The position numbers and the translations under genes were made by a program. The notes under the pieces are model-generated. The model did not search any database. It was not told where the DNA came from and saw only the letters and a program-made list of their open reading frames with translations. A stretch of 64,000 bases of DNA from contig NZ_FWXU01000006.1 in assembly GCF_900176345.1 (NCBI RefSeq), positions 124,001-188,000 of the forward strand, in the 5' to 3' direction. Position 1 is the stretch's first letter. Each line of letters starts with the position of its first letter. Positions 31,976-41,841 of this stretch are shown one piece after another. Origin of the DNA: Rhizobium sp. RU36D. GTDB taxonomy: Bacteria > Pseudomonadota > Alphaproteobacteria > Rhizobiales > Rhizobiaceae.

Positions 31976-33211
31976 ATGGCCACTGAAATCCGCGTCCCGA
32001 CCCTCGGGGAATCCGTCAGCGAAGCCACTGTCGGCACCTGGTTCAAGAAGGTTGGCGACACCGTAAAGGCAGACGAGCCGATCGTCGAACTGGAAACCGA
32101 CAAGGTGACCGTCGAGGTACCGGCTCCGGCCGCCGGCGTGCTGGTCGAGATCGTTGCCGCCAATGGCGAAACGGTTGGTCTCGGCGCGCTGCTGGGCAAT
32201 ATCGATGCCGCCGGCGCGGGCACTGCCGCCGCTGCACCTGCCGCTCCGGCCAAGGCTGAGGCGCCTGCCGCCGCCGCCCCGGCTGCTCCGGCACCTGTCG
32301 CCGCTCCGGCCGCCTCGTCCATGCCGGCTGCTCCTGCTGCCGCCAAGGTCGCTGCGGACAACAACATCTCCACCTCCGACATCGAAGGCTCCGGCAAGCG
32401 TGGCCAGGTGCTGAAGGGTGACGTTCTCGCCGCCATCGCCAAGGGTCCGGTCGCTGCTGCCGCTCCGGCGGCACCGGCTGCTCCTCGCGCGCCTTCGGCA
32501 ACGGACGACGTTGCACGCGAAGAACGCGTGAAGATGACGCGCCTGCGCCAGACCATCGCCAAGCGCCTGAAGGATGCCCAGAACACGGCGGCCATGCTGA
32601 CCACCTATAACGAGGTGGACATGACGGCGGTGATGAGCCTGCGCAACAAGTACAAGGACATCTTCGAGAAGAAGCATGGCGTGAAGCTCGGCTTCATGGG
32701 GTTCTTCACCAAGGCCGTGACCCACGCCCTGAAGGAGTTGCCGGCTGTCAACGCCGAGATCGACGGCACCGACATCATCTACAAGAACTACTGCCATATC
32801 GGCGTCGCCGTCGGCACCGACAAGGGTCTCGTCGTGCCGATCGTGCGCGATGCCGACCAGATGTCGATCGCAGAGATCGAGAAGGATATCGGTCGCCTGG
32901 GCAAGCTCGCCCGTGACGGCGCGCTGTCGATGGCCGACATGCAGGGCGGCACCTTCACTATCTCCAATGGGGGTGTTTACGGCTCGCTGATGTCGTCTCC
33001 GATCCTCAATGCGCCGCAGTCCGGCATCCTCGGCATGCACAAGATCCAGGATCGTCCCGTCGCCATCGGCGGCCAGGTGGTTATCCGTCCGATGATGTAT
33101 CTGGCGCTGTCCTATGACCACCGCATCGTTGACGGCAAGGAAGCGGTTACGTTCCTTGTCCGCGTCAAGGAAAGCCTTGAGGATCCGGAACGTCTGGTCC
33201 TCGACCTCTGA
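31976..33211 (+). CDS. sucB: Dihydrolipoyl succinyltransferase (E2o)
   Basis: Core E2 of the 2-oxoglutarate dehydrogenase complex. 411 residues. One lipoyl domain (residues 1-77) with the lipoylated Lys in [11 protein letters not shown] near 43; an Ala/Pro-rich flexible linker (about 80-120); a peripheral-subunit-binding domain ([22 protein letters not shown], about 125-160); a second Ala/Pro linker; and a catalytic domain ending with the active-site motif [12 protein letters not shown]. Followed after 18 nt by the MAPEG gene. Confidence 0.98.
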   Translation: MATEIRVPTLGESVSEATVGTWFKKVGDTVKADEPIVELETDKVTVEVPAPAAGVLVEIVAANGETVGLGALLGNIDAAGAGTAAAAPAAPAKAEAPAAAAPAAPAPVAAPAASSMPAAPAAAKVAADNNISTSDIEGSGKRGQVLKGDVLAAIAKGPVAAAAPAAPAAPRAPSATDDVAREERVKMTRLRQTIAKRLKDAQNTAAMLTTYNEVDMTAVMSLRNKYKDIFEKKHGVKLGFMGFFTKAVTHALKELPAVNAEIDGTDIIYKNYCHIGVAVGTDKGLVVPIVRDADQMSIAEIEKDIGRLGKLARDGALSMADMQGGTFTISNGGVYGSLMSSPILNAPQSGILGMHKIQDRPVAIGGQVVIRPMMYLALSYDHRIVDGKEAVTFLVRVKESLEDPERLVLDL

Positions 33212-33229
33212 TCGGGACGGAGAAGGCGG

Positions 33230-33640
33230 ATGGAAGCGCTATCGGCACAGGCACAGCCCTATGTCCTGCTGCTCGTCTCGAGCGTGGCGCTTCTGTTCCT
33301 TCATGTCTTTCTGCAGGGGGGCATTGCCACCCTTGACCGGGGGCTTGCCTGGAATGCCGGGCCGCGTGACCAGGAAAAAAAGGCCGGCGGCGTTCTTGCC
33401 GGACGGGCCGAGCGGTGCTCTGCCAATTTTCGCGAAACCTATCCGGCCTTTGTCGGGCTGGTTCTGGCAGCGATGATCGTGCCCACCTCCGGTCTGGCAT
33501 TAGCGGGCGGGTGGCTCTGGTTTGCCGCCCGGATAGTCTATGTCCCGCTCTATCTTGCGGGTGTGCCGTATGTCCGCTCGATGGTCTGGCTGGTCAGCCT
33601 GGGCGGTCTCGCCGCCATGGCGATCTCGCTGGTCTGGTGA
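33230..33640 (+). CDS. MAPEG family membrane protein
   Basis: 136-residue protein with four hydrophobic segments of the MAPEG type (membrane-associated eicosanoid/glutathione metabolism). Visible features are the polar motif RAERCSANFRETYPAFVGL, corresponding to the family's conserved R-x-x-x-N-x-x-E helix, and the C-terminal YLAGVPYVRSMVWLVSLGGLAAM. Bacterial members are poorly characterised. It lies inside the sucB-lpdA interval, 18 nt after sucB and 4 nt before the next gene, so it is probably cotranscribed with the dehydrogenase genes. Confidence 0.87.
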   Translation: MEALSAQAQPYVLLLVSSVALLFLHVFLQGGIATLDRGLAWNAGPRDQEKKAGGVLAGRAERCSANFRETYPAFVGLVLAAMIVPTSGLALAGGWLWFAARIVYVPLYLAGVPYVRSMVWLVSLGGLAAMAISLVW

Positions 33641-33644
33641 CGAC

Positions 33645-34148
33645 ATGCTGCGCGCCGCTTTCCCTTCCATACTGGCTATCCTGATAGTGCCGACCGTGGC
33701 GGCCGCAGCAGAACGCTGTGGCATCGAGCACGCGGTCTATGAGGAAGCGGATGCGGGAAGCCGGCTGGCGTTTCGTCCCGTGGGAGAGGATGCCGCGGCG
33801 GTCTCCCATCTGTTTGCCGTGACGGGCGGAACGCTCAAGCTTGATGGCCACATCATGTATGACGAGGATGGCCGTCGTCCCTCCGGCATGATCATGAACA
33901 ACTGTCCCGAGGGCGATGTGACGGGCGACGATATCAGGGCATGCACGGTCTGGACCGGCATTCCCTATGCGGTGGCGGCTGCAACCGGGCAGATCGACAT
34001 CCTCGGGCCGGCGGGCAGCCAGGCGCCTGACGCCATCCTGATGCCGGGCCTCGGACCGGCGATCCGGCATTCTGCCTTATGGGACAAGAGTGGTCTCAAG
34101 GATGTGCCGTGGGACCTCTATGAATTTCGGGAATGCAAGGCGCAATGA
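33645..34148 (+). CDS. Secreted hypothetical protein
   Basis: 167-residue exported protein with signal peptide MLRAAFPSILAILIVPTVAAAAE (cleavage near residue 21). The mature region has cysteines in ERCGIEHA, NNCPEGD, RACTVWTG and FRECKAQ, the last near the C-terminus, implying periplasmic disulfides. ATG 33645 is 4 nt after the MAPEG stop; the frame is also open upstream over that gene. No domain is recognised. Its position between MAPEG and lpdA gives no clear function. Confidence 0.72.
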   Translation: MLRAAFPSILAILIVPTVAAAAERCGIEHAVYEEADAGSRLAFRPVGEDAAAVSHLFAVTGGTLKLDGHIMYDEDGRRPSGMIMNNCPEGDVTGDDIRACTVWTGIPYAVAAATGQIDILGPAGSQAPDAILMPGLGPAIRHSALWDKSGLKDVPWDLYEFRECKAQ

Positions 34149-34189
34149 GCCCTCGGGAGCCAGCGCCAAAATAAAGAGAAGGATCTGTC

Positions 34190-35596
34190 ATGGCTTATGA
34201 TCTCGTCTTAATCGGAAGCGGCCCCGGCGGTTATGTCTGCGCCGTCAAGGCGGCCCAGCTTGGCCTGAAGGTCGCGGTCGTCGAGAAGCGCGCGACCTAT
34301 GGCGGGACGTGCCTCAATATCGGCTGCATACCCTCCAAGGCTCTGCTGCATGCATCCGAGATGTTCCATCACGTCGCGCATGGCATGGATGCCCTTGGCG
34401 TGGAAGTCGCCACGCCCAAGCTGAACCTCGACAAGATGATGGCGCACAAGGAAGCCACCATCAAGTCGAACGTCGATGGCGTGGCTTTCCTGTTCAAGAA
34501 GAACAAGATCGACGGCTTCATCGGCACCGGCAAGATCGTTTCCGCCGGCAAGGTCTCGGTCACGGCCGAAGACGGCAAGGTGCAGGAACTGGAAACCAAG
34601 AACATCGTCATCGCCACCGGCTCCGACGTCGCGGGCATTCCCGGCGTCAATGTTGAGATCGATGAAAAGGTCATCGTTTCCTCCACCGGCGGCCTGTCGC
34701 TGTCCAAGGTTCCGGAAAAGATGATCGTGGTCGGCGGCGGCGTCATCGGCCTGGAGCTCGGCTCGGTCTGGCTGCGGCTCGGCGCCAAGGTGACCGTTGT
34801 CGAATATCTCGACACGATTCTTGGCGGCATGGACGGCGAAATCTCCAAGCAGTTCCAGCGCATCCTGGCCAAGCAAGGCATGGAATTCAACCTGAGCGCC
34901 AAGGTGACCGGCGTTGAAAAGAGCGGCTCGGGCGCCAAGGTGACCTTCGAGCCGGTCAAGGGCGGTGCCGCCACTTCACTGGATGCCGATGTCGTTCTGG
35001 TCGCAACCGGCCGTAAGCCATACACGGCTGGCCTTGGCCTCGAAGCCGTTGGCGTGGCGCTGGACAATCGCGGTCGCGTCGAAATCGACGGTCACTACAA
35101 GACCAATGTGCCCGGCATCTATGCCATCGGCGATGTCGTCAAGGGCCCAATGCTGGCGCACAAGGCCGAAGACGAAGGCGTGGCGCTCGCCGAAATCATT
35201 GCCGGCCAGCATGGCCATGTGAACTACGAGGTCATCCCGGGTGTCGTCTATACCCAGCCGGAAGTGGCCTCTGTCGGCAAGACCGAGGAAGAGCTTAAGG
35301 CCGCGGGCGTCGCCTACAAGGTTGGCAAGTTCCCGTTCATGGCCAATGGCCGTGCGCGTGCCATGCTGGCGACCGATGGTCTGGTCAAGGTTCTGGCCGA
35401 CAAGGAGACCGACCGCGTTCTCGGCGTTCACATCCTCGGCACGGGAGCCGGCGAGATGATTCACGAGGCGGCCGTTCTAATGGAGTTCGGCGGCTCGTCG
35501 GAAGACCTGGGCCGCACCTGCCATGCGCACCCGACGATGTCGGAAGCCGTGAAGGAAGCCGCGCTGGCGACGTTCTTCAAGCCGATCCATATGTAA
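34190..35596 (+). CDS. lpdA: Dihydrolipoyl dehydrogenase (E3)
   Basis: FAD-dependent reoxidation of dihydrolipoamide in 2-keto acid dehydrogenase complexes. 468 residues. FAD motif [21 protein letters not shown], redox disulfide [20 protein letters not shown] (CxxxxC), NAD motif [19 protein letters not shown], and the C-terminal dimer motif with catalytic His ([14 protein letters not shown]) are all intact. Position after sucAB indicates use with the 2-oxoglutarate complex. A perfect terminator follows. Confidence 0.98.
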   Translation: MAYDLVLIGSGPGGYVCAVKAAQLGLKVAVVEKRATYGGTCLNIGCIPSKALLHASEMFHHVAHGMDALGVEVATPKLNLDKMMAHKEATIKSNVDGVAFLFKKNKIDGFIGTGKIVSAGKVSVTAEDGKVQELETKNIVIATGSDVAGIPGVNVEIDEKVIVSSTGGLSLSKVPEKMIVVGGGVIGLELGSVWLRLGAKVTVVEYLDTILGGMDGEISKQFQRILAKQGMEFNLSAKVTGVEKSGSGAKVTFEPVKGGAATSLDADVVLVATGRKPYTAGLGLEAVGVALDNRGRVEIDGHYKTNVPGIYAIGDVVKGPMLAHKAEDEGVALAEIIAGQHGHVNYEVIPGVVYTQPEVASVGKTEEELKAAGVAYKVGKFPFMANGRARAMLATDGLVKVLADKETDRVLGVHILGTGAGEMIHEAAVLMEFGGSSEDLGRTCHAHPTMSEAVKEAALATFFKPIHM

Positions 35597-35629
35597 TCAA
35601 TCCCTAAAGATTAATTCTTCTCCATTTGG

Positions 35630-35663
35630 AAGGCCGCGTCTTGCAAGGCAGGACGCGGCCTTT
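35630..35663 (+). terminator. Rho-independent terminator of the mdh-suc-lpdA block
   Basis: Perfect 11-bp stem AAGGCCGCGTC (35630-35640) / GACGCGGCCTT (35652-35662), loop 11 nt, followed by TTT; 34 nt after the lpdA stop. Confidence 0.75.
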
Positions 35664-35710
35664 ATGCTGTTGCTGCACGTCGGTCTAACCCTTTGACAAA
35701 AGGCAAAAAA

Positions 35711-36211
35711 ATGGTAGCGGCAGTTCCTACTTCCTACAGTATTCCGCAAAAGGCGCTGCATTGGCTGATGGCGGCGCTGATTTTCTTCAATCTCATCTTC
35801 ACCGAGGGCATGGAGACCTATAGCCGGGCGCTCGGACGGGGCGAAACGCCAACGCCCGACCAGATCGGTTCGGCCAATATCCATGCCTATGTCGGGATTG
35901 CCGTTCTCTGTCTGGGGATCTTGAGACTGATCCTGCGGCTGGTGCAGGGGGCTCCGGCGGCACCTGTAGGCGAGCCGCCGCTCGGCAAGCTCGCCGCCAA
36001 GATCGCGCATGGTAGCTTCTATCTGCTGTTCGTGGCGCTGCCGCTGAGTGGCATCGGCTTCTACTACTTCGGCAACGAAACCGCCGGCGATGTTCATGGC
36101 GGGCCGCTGAAGCTCCTGATGTGGCTCCTGATTGTCGTCCACCTTGCGGCGGTGCTGGTCCACCAGTTCTATTGGAAGACCGGATTGGCCCAGCGCATGA
36201 CCAAGGGGTAG
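35711..36211 (+). CDS. Cytochrome b561 family protein
   Basis: 166-residue inner membrane di-heme cytochrome b561 (CybB type) with four hydrophobic helices. It opens YSIPQKALHWLMAALIFF (first heme His), with further candidate ligands in NIHAYVGIAV, IAHGSFYLLFVALPLSG and IVVHLAAVLVHQFYWK. The family passes electrons from quinol; some members use superoxide. ATG 35711 with AAGG upstream is chosen over TTG 35693. It lies after the lpdA terminator and is convergent with the TraB-like gene. Confidence 0.9.
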   Translation: MVAAVPTSYSIPQKALHWLMAALIFFNLIFTEGMETYSRALGRGETPTPDQIGSANIHAYVGIAVLCLGILRLILRLVQGAPAAPVGEPPLGKLAAKIAHGSFYLLFVALPLSGIGFYYFGNETAGDVHGGPLKLLMWLLIVVHLAAVLVHQFYWKTGLAQRMTKG

Positions 36212-36239
36212 ACCGGGCGAACGGCCTTCGAGCAGGTGT

Positions 36240-37364
36240 TCAACCCTCGACGGCCGTCACCTGAAAGCCTTGGGCGCGCAGCAGTTCGACGAGACCCTGG
36301 TCGCCGGGCAGATGCAGTGCGCCGACGGCGATGAAGGCATTGCCCTCCGCGAGAATGGGGGCACTGCGCTCCGCCATCACCTTGTTGCGGTCAATGACCA
36401 TCCGCGTTTCAAATGCCGCATAGCCGTCCTCGGGGTCTCCGCCTAGGTCCTTGGTGACCGCCTTCAGCATCGGCATGGTCATGCCCGTCTCGCCGGCGAG
36501 GTAAAGGGCTGTCATGGTTTCCATGATGTCCTTCATGCTGTCGCCGATCTGCAATGTCTCGATCAGCGCCTTCAGGTGAAATTCCACCGGCAGGTCGGCC
36601 ATGGCCTGCAGCTGTTCGGCAAGCGTTTCCAGTCCCACGAGCTTCTTGCCGGCGGCAACGGCGTCCTCGGCAATCTTCTTGTCGAGGAAGGAGGCGCCCT
36701 TGCTCTTGCGCGATAGTTCGCAGGCGGGCAGGGCAATGAAGCTTGAGAGTATCCAGGGCTTCATGCGCGATACGGAAGCAAGGGAGACGCCGCGCGATTT
36801 CAAACCGTTCTCCAGAGTCTTGGCATCCTCGGGCGACAGATGGTCCGATAGTGTGGTGCCGTCTGTGAACATGGTCAGATCGGGCCGCGTCAGCATCGCC
36901 ATGCTGGCTTTTTTCTCGTCCAGGATTTCATCGGATTCGATGACCACTGTGGATGCACCGGCGGCCGCGACGCGGGCTGCCGGCGGCATGCTCACCACCC
37001 GGGGGTCGGTGATATGCATGGTCCCCAGAAGATAGGATGCGGGAATGCCGATCTTTTCGACCTTCCAAAGCAGCCCTTTTCCATTGGGGACTTTCCGTGC
37101 CTCGGCTTCGAGGGCCGCATAACGGGCAGGATCGGATGCGCGCATCTCCGCAAGAAGATCGCGACCCCCGCATTCAGCGGCCGCATCCTCGGCATAGGCC
37201 GGCGCGGCGAAGGTCAGGATGACGACGATCGAAGCCAGCAATGCTACGTGGAAAGCGCCAAGCAGCCACAGCAGGGCCTCGCCAGGGCGGCGGTCGAGAG
37301 CGTCACGGGCGATCTGGGCGATATCAGGTGTCATTAGCAGGTTCCGTGGCAGCTTCCGTTGCAT
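36240..37364 (-). CDS. TraB/GumN family protein
   Basis: About 374-residue protein of the TraB/PrgY/GumN family. The two hallmark motifs are present: LLGTMHITDPR (G-T-x-H, about residue 120) and the C-terminal GALHLPGDQGL (G-x-x-H-x-x-G-x-x-G). They may form a metal-dependent hydrolase site (Tiki-like). A hydrophobic segment near residues 35-57 (AFHVALLASIVVILTFAAPAYA) suggests export or anchoring after a cytoplasmic N-terminal tail. The start is uncertain among ATG 37406, 37364 and 37334; 37364 has GGAGG close upstream. Downstream of xerC on the same strand. Confidence 0.85.
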   Translation of the reverse strand: MQRKLPRNLLMTPDIAQIARDALDRRPGEALLWLLGAFHVALLASIVVILTFAAPAYAEDAAAECGGRDLLAEMRASDPARYAALEAEARKVPNGKGLLWKVEKIGIPASYLLGTMHITDPRVVSMPPAARVAAAGASTVVIESDEILDEKKASMAMLTRPDLTMFTDGTTLSDHLSPEDAKTLENGLKSRGVSLASVSRMKPWILSSFIALPACELSRKSKGASFLDKKIAEDAVAAGKKLVGLETLAEQLQAMADLPVEFHLKALIETLQIGDSMKDIMETMTALYLAGETGMTMPMLKAVTKDLGGDPEDGYAAFETRMVIDRNKVMAERSAPILAEGNAFIAVGALHLPGDQGLVELLRAQGFQVTAVEG

Positions 37365-37426
37365 CGCCTCCAGCCTAGCCGCCTCACCCTCATGTTTGTT
37401 TAACATGCTTGGTTAACGACGCACGG

Positions 37427-38362
37427 TCAGGCCCTTGGATGGGCCTTCTCGTAGACATCAAGCAGTCTGGCGGTGTCGACGCCGGTATAGACCTGCGTTG
37501 TCGAGAGGCTGGCATGGCCCAGCAGTTCCTGGATCGTGCGCAGATCTCCGCCGCTGCCCAGAAGATGGGTGGCGAAGGAATGGCGCAGGGCATGAGGCGT
37601 GGCCGTTTCGGGCAGGCCGAGCGCTCCCCTCAGTTTCTGCATCTGCCGCTGAATGATGGCCGGTTGCAGCCTGCCGCCCTTTGCGCCGCAAAACAGTGGT
37701 TCGTCCTGCTCTAGATGCCAGGGGCAGAGGGCCTTGTAGGCCGCCACGGCGTCCGTCACCGCGGCAAGCAGCGGTACCAGTCTTGTCTTGCCGCCCTTTC
37801 CCTTGATGCGCAGCGTCTGAGCGCCCGAAGGGAAAGCCGCCGGCGTGAGGTCCAGCGCCTCGGATATGCGCAGCCCGCAGCCATAAAGCAGCGCGAGCAC
37901 GGCGGCGTCCCTTGCTGCGATCCATGGCTCGTCGCGCATCTGCGCATCCTGCTCCATCAACGAGAGAGCCTGTGTGCCCGAAAGCGGTTTCGGAAGGGAT
38001 TTCGGCTGTCGCGGCGAGCGAACAGCACCGGCGGCGGCCGCATTGACGAGCCCCTTGCGTTCCATGTGGTGCAGGAAGGACCTGATGCCGGCCATGAAGC
38101 GGCCAAGGGACCGGGCGCCCGCGCCATGGCGCCGCCGAGCCGCCATGAAGGCGCGCAGATCAGCGGGCTTTAGCGTCGCAACGTCTGCGATCGAAGGGGG
38201 CGCGCCCAGATGGGCGGTCAGGAAGGAGAGGAATTGCCGGGAGTCGCGTTCATATGCCTCCAGGGTGTTTCCCGCCAGGCGCCTTTCGCCGGCAAGTGAG
38301 TGCAGCCAGGTCTCGCGTTCCGACATCAGATCGGGTGCTGCAATCGTCAGAATTTCCGTCAT
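37427..38362 (-). CDS. xerC: Tyrosine recombinase XerC
   Basis: Site-specific recombinase that with XerD resolves chromosome dimers at dif. 311 residues. N-terminal SAM-like core-binding domain (about 12-105) and catalytic domain with the full pentad plus Tyr: Arg165 (LRISEAL), Lys192 (GGKTR), His257 and Arg260 (PHALRHSFATH), His283 (LLGHASL) and Tyr292 (TTQVYTG). ATG 38362 has GAGG 7 nt upstream. Proximity to priA is the normal rhizobial chromosomal context and argues against a mobile integrase. Confidence 0.93.
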   Translation of the reverse strand: MTEILTIAAPDLMSERETWLHSLAGERRLAGNTLEAYERDSRQFLSFLTAHLGAPPSIADVATLKPADLRAFMAARRRHGAGARSLGRFMAGIRSFLHHMERKGLVNAAAAGAVRSPRQPKSLPKPLSGTQALSLMEQDAQMRDEPWIAARDAAVLALLYGCGLRISEALDLTPAAFPSGAQTLRIKGKGGKTRLVPLLAAVTDAVAAYKALCPWHLEQDEPLFCGAKGGRLQPAIIQRQMQKLRGALGLPETATPHALRHSFATHLLGSGGDLRTIQELLGHASLSTTQVYTGVDTARLLDVYEKAHPRA

Positions 38363-38502
38363 ACCGAAGCCTCGGACGCAATTGATTTGAGCATGACCAT
38401 GACCCATTTCCTGTTAGGGAAAAGCTAAGGTGCCGTCGGATTTGTCATTCTTCGATCACAATAGCCTGCGATAGAAATCTGGTGTCAAAGACGGGGAAAT
38501 CC

Positions 38503-39441
38503 ATGGCGCGGCGCGAATCCATGACAATGCTCGGACAGTTCGCTGAGGCTTTGGCACTGGTTTCCCACGGGCAGCCCGGTCATATCGTCGATACCCTGAT
38601 CGCCGAGCGCGGTCAGAAGATCGTTCATCATCCTCTCTGGCCCATCATGCGGCCTTTCCTGTACAGCCTGCTGCGTTACGACAAGGCGATCGAATTTGCC
38701 GATGCCGTTGCCAATATGCCCGGCTTCCAGGCCTTCGAATATCTGAGCAATGTGTTGAAGCTCGATATCAAGGTCAACAATCCCGAGCGTATTCCCGAAA
38801 CCGGCGGCTTCATCATGGTCAGCAACCATCCGACCGGTATTGCCGATGGCGTTGCCGTGTTCGACTTGCTGAAGCACCGCCGGCCCGACATGACCTTCTT
38901 TGCCAACCGGGATGCCGTTCGCGTCAATCCGCGCTTTGCGGATGTCATCATTCCCGTGGAATGGCGGGAGGAATACAAGAGCAAGCTCAAGGCCCGAGAG
39001 ACGCTGCAACTGACCAACCGGGCGGTAGAGGAGCAGAAGGCCACGGTGCTGTTTCCGTCCGGCCGCATCGCCTATTGGGCTGATGGCAAGCTGAACGAGC
39101 GGCCGTGGAAAACCTCTGCCGTGGGCCTGTCGCGCAAATACGGACTGCCGATTCTTCCTGTGCATATGAAGGCGCGCAATTCCGGCCTGTTCTATTGGTT
39201 TGCCAAATGGTCGACCGAACTCCGGGACATGACGGTCTTCTATGAACTGCTGAACAAGAAGGGCGACCTGTTCGAGTTCACGGTCGGCAACCTGATCATG
39301 CCGGAAGCACTGGAGGGGGACCCGGTGACGGTCACGTCGGCACTGGAGCATTACACGGTGCATAGGCTGAAGACCGATGGCGATGCGGCATTTTCGGTGC
39401 CGCCGCATGTTGTTTCTGACGAGGCAGCGGACAGTCACTAG
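38503..39441 (+). CDS. PlsC-like lysophospholipid/acylglycerol acyltransferase family protein
   Basis: 312-residue acyltransferase-fold protein. The catalytic His-Asp motif appears as SNHPTGIADG (H-x5-D rather than the common H-x4-D), followed by the acyl-acceptor block FFANRDAV and LFPSGRIAYWADG (the F-P-x-G motif). Family members acylate lysophosphatidate, lyso-ornithine lipids or related acceptors; the substrate here is unknown. ATG 38503 has GGGGA upstream; GTG 38482 is an alternative. It is divergent from xerC and lies upstream of priA. Confidence 0.87.
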   Translation: MARRESMTMLGQFAEALALVSHGQPGHIVDTLIAERGQKIVHHPLWPIMRPFLYSLLRYDKAIEFADAVANMPGFQAFEYLSNVLKLDIKVNNPERIPETGGFIMVSNHPTGIADGVAVFDLLKHRRPDMTFFANRDAVRVNPRFADVIIPVEWREEYKSKLKARETLQLTNRAVEEQKATVLFPSGRIAYWADGKLNERPWKTSAVGLSRKYGLPILPVHMKARNSGLFYWFAKWSTELRDMTVFYELLNKKGDLFEFTVGNLIMPEALEGDPVTVTSALEHYTVHRLKTDGDAAFSVPPHVVSDEAADSH

Positions 39442-39517
39442 CCCCAGCCCGGGGTTTTCGCCGCCGCTCCCTTCTTTCCGGTTTCCTTTTGTTCCGCCTT
39501 TGGGCATGGTCCGCGCC

Positions 39518-41734
39518 ATGGGCAAAGATTCGTCCGACCTCTTTGGTCCCCTAGATAGCAAGCCAGCCAGTCTCCGCGCAGTTCCCGTCATGGTGCCTCT
39601 GCCGGCGCCGACGGCCTATTCCTATGCGGTGCCGGAGGGCATGGCCGTTCAGCCGGGGTCTGTCGTCCAGGTGCCGCTGGGTCCGCGGCAGGTGATTGGC
39701 GTGGTGTGGGACGAGGCGACGGCCGATCCCGTCGATCCGAAGAAGCTCAGGCCACTGACGCTCGTGTTCGATTGCCCGCCGCTGTCTCCCGATATGCGAA
39801 CTTTCCTGGATTGGGTGGCGAGCTATACGCTCTCGCCGCCGGGCTATGTCGCGCGGATGGCTCTGCGCGCGCCGGCCGCGCTGGAGCCGGAGCCCATGGT
39901 GGAAGGCCTGCGCTATTGCGGGGTGAGGCCCGAAAGAGTGACGCCCGCCCGTCAGAAGGTGCTCGAACTTGCCGAGGATGGGCTGGCATGGACGCGTTCG
40001 GGCCTTGCCCATGCGGCCGGTGTCTCGCTGAGCGTCGTTGATGGGCTGATTGCCCAGGGCACGTTCGAAACCGTCTTCCTGCCGCCGCCGCCGATCGTGG
40101 CCTTGCCCGACCCCGAGTATCGGCCGCCGGCACTGGAGGTGGCCCAGAAGGAGGCAGCCGACGAGCTGTTCGAAGCCGTCGAAGCGGGTGGCTTCAGCGT
40201 CTCGCTGATCGATGGCGTCACTGGTTCCGGCAAGACGGAGGTCTATTTCGAGGCGATCGCCGAAACCCTTCGCAAGGGAAAACAGGTGCTGATCCTGTTG
40301 CCGGAAATCGCGCTGACGGCGGATTTCCTGGAGCGCTTCCAGGATCGCTTCGGCTCCAAGCCGGGAGAGTGGCATTCGGATCTCTCCAGCCGCATGCGGG
40401 AAAAGGTGTGGCGCCAGGCGACGACGGGCGAAATCCGCGTCGTGGCAGGTGCGCGCTCGGCCCTGTTCCTGCCGTTCGACAATCTGGGACTGATCATCGT
40501 CGACGAAGAACACGATCCGGCTTTCAAGCAGGAGGATCGGGTGTTCTACAATGCCCGGGATATGGCCGTCGTCCGAGCGCGGATATCCGATATTCCCGTG
40601 GTGCTGGCGTCGGCAACACCCTCGGTCGAAAGCCAGGTGAATTGCCTGCAAGGCCGTTATCGGCGCATCCATTTGCCGACGCGCTTCGCCGGTGCGGCCC
40701 TGCCGGACCTGCATCTCGTCGACATGCGCCGGCATCCGCCGGAGCGCGGCGGCTTCCTCTCGCCTGTCATGCTGCGCGGGATGAAGAAGACGCTGGAGCG
40801 CGGCGAGCAATCTCTGCTGTTCCTCAATCGTCGCGGCTATGCGCCGCTGACGCTCTGCCGCGTGTGCGGCCATCGCTTCCAGTGTCCGCAATGTTCCAGT
40901 TGGCTGGTGGAGCATCGGTTTCGCGGGCAAATTCAGTGCCACCAATGCGGCTACAGCGAGCCGACGCCGAATGCCTGCCCGGAATGCGGCACGTTGGACC
41001 ATCTCGTGGCTTGCGGGCCGGGGGTGGAGCGGATCGCCGAGGAGGTGGAGAAGCATTTTCCCGATGCGCGCACACTGGTGCTGTCGTCGGATCTCGGTGG
41101 GGTCAAGCGTCTCAGGCTGGAATTCGAGGCCGTGGCCAAGGGTGAGGCCGATATCGTCATCGGTACGCAACTGGTGGCCAAGGGGCATAACTTCCCGCTC
41201 ATGACGCTGGTCGGCATTATCGACGCGGATATCGGGCTTTCCAACGGCGACCCGCGGGCGGCCGAGCGTACCTTCCAGCTCCTGAGCCAGGTGACTGGCC
41301 GCGCCGGTCGCAGCGGGCGCAAGAGCCATGGGCTGGTGCAGACATTCCAGCCGCAGCATCCTGTCATGCAGGCGCTGGTCTCCGGCGATGCGGCGGCCTT
41401 CTATGAGCGGGAAATCGCCGAGCGTGAACGGGCTCTCCTGCCGCCCTTCGGCAGGCTCGCATCGATCATCGTTTCGGCCGATAACCGGGCCGAGGCCGAA
41501 ACCCATGCGCGGCAATTGCGGCAGGCAGCGCCCGTGACCGATGGCATCAGCATCATGGGACCGGCAGAGGCGCCGCTTGCGCTGATCCGCGGCCGGCATC
41601 GATTTCGACTGCTGGTGCATGGACGCCGCGGCAGCGACATGCAGGCCTTCCTCCGCCAAATGGCGATCAATGGCCCGAAGGAGCGCAAGACCATTCAGGT
41701 GCAGGTGGATGTCGATCCGCAGAGCTTTCTCTGA
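39518..41734 (+). CDS. priA: Primosomal replication-restart helicase PriA
   Basis: 3'-5' DNA helicase that reloads the replisome at stalled forks. 738 residues. N-terminal 3'BD domain (VMVPLPAPTAYSYAVPEG), Walker A GVTGSGKTEVYFEA near residue 230, DEEH box IIVDEEHDPAFKQED, two zinc-binding cysteine clusters (CRVCGHRFQCPQC and CHQCGY...CPECG), and the helicase C-terminal motif VTGRAGRSGRKSHGLV. The frame is open from 39377 into the acyltransferase gene; ATG 39518 (MGKDSSDLFG) fits rhizobial PriA, and ATG 39506 is the alternative. Confidence 0.96.
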   Translation: MGKDSSDLFGPLDSKPASLRAVPVMVPLPAPTAYSYAVPEGMAVQPGSVVQVPLGPRQVIGVVWDEATADPVDPKKLRPLTLVFDCPPLSPDMRTFLDWVASYTLSPPGYVARMALRAPAALEPEPMVEGLRYCGVRPERVTPARQKVLELAEDGLAWTRSGLAHAAGVSLSVVDGLIAQGTFETVFLPPPPIVALPDPEYRPPALEVAQKEAADELFEAVEAGGFSVSLIDGVTGSGKTEVYFEAIAETLRKGKQVLILLPEIALTADFLERFQDRFGSKPGEWHSDLSSRMREKVWRQATTGEIRVVAGARSALFLPFDNLGLIIVDEEHDPAFKQEDRVFYNARDMAVVRARISDIPVVLASATPSVESQVNCLQGRYRRIHLPTRFAGAALPDLHLVDMRRHPPERGGFLSPVMLRGMKKTLERGEQSLLFLNRRGYAPLTLCRVCGHRFQCPQCSSWLVEHRFRGQIQCHQCGYSEPTPNACPECGTLDHLVACGPGVERIAEEVEKHFPDARTLVLSSDLGGVKRLRLEFEAVAKGEADIVIGTQLVAKGHNFPLMTLVGIIDADIGLSNGDPRAAERTFQLLSQVTGRAGRSGRKSHGLVQTFQPQHPVMQALVSGDAAAFYEREIAERERALLPPFGRLASIIVSADNRAEAETHARQLRQAAPVTDGISIMGPAEAPLALIRGRHRFRLLVHGRRGSDMQAFLRQMAINGPKERKTIQVQVDVDPQSFL

Positions 41735-41841
41735 TCTCGCCTGGTTATTGAAATCGCTGAACATCTGCGGCGTGGCATTTCACCGGATTCAAGCCTGTGG
41801 CATAAGGTGCGAAGCAGGCCCGGAAGCATATGGGGGACATC

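Noticed and set aside
37427..38362. Integrase of a genomic island
   Set aside because: Sequence and context (beside priA, between housekeeping genes) fit chromosomal XerC; no att-like repeat or cargo genes found.
39442..39458. Terminator after the acyltransferase gene (CCCC/GGGG hairpin with TTTT)
   Set aside because: Only a 4-bp stem; too weak to list as a feature without transcript data.
39551..41764. 737-codon minus-strand frame opposite priA
   Set aside because: Antisense shadow; PriA motifs and zinc cysteines on the plus strand are unambiguous.
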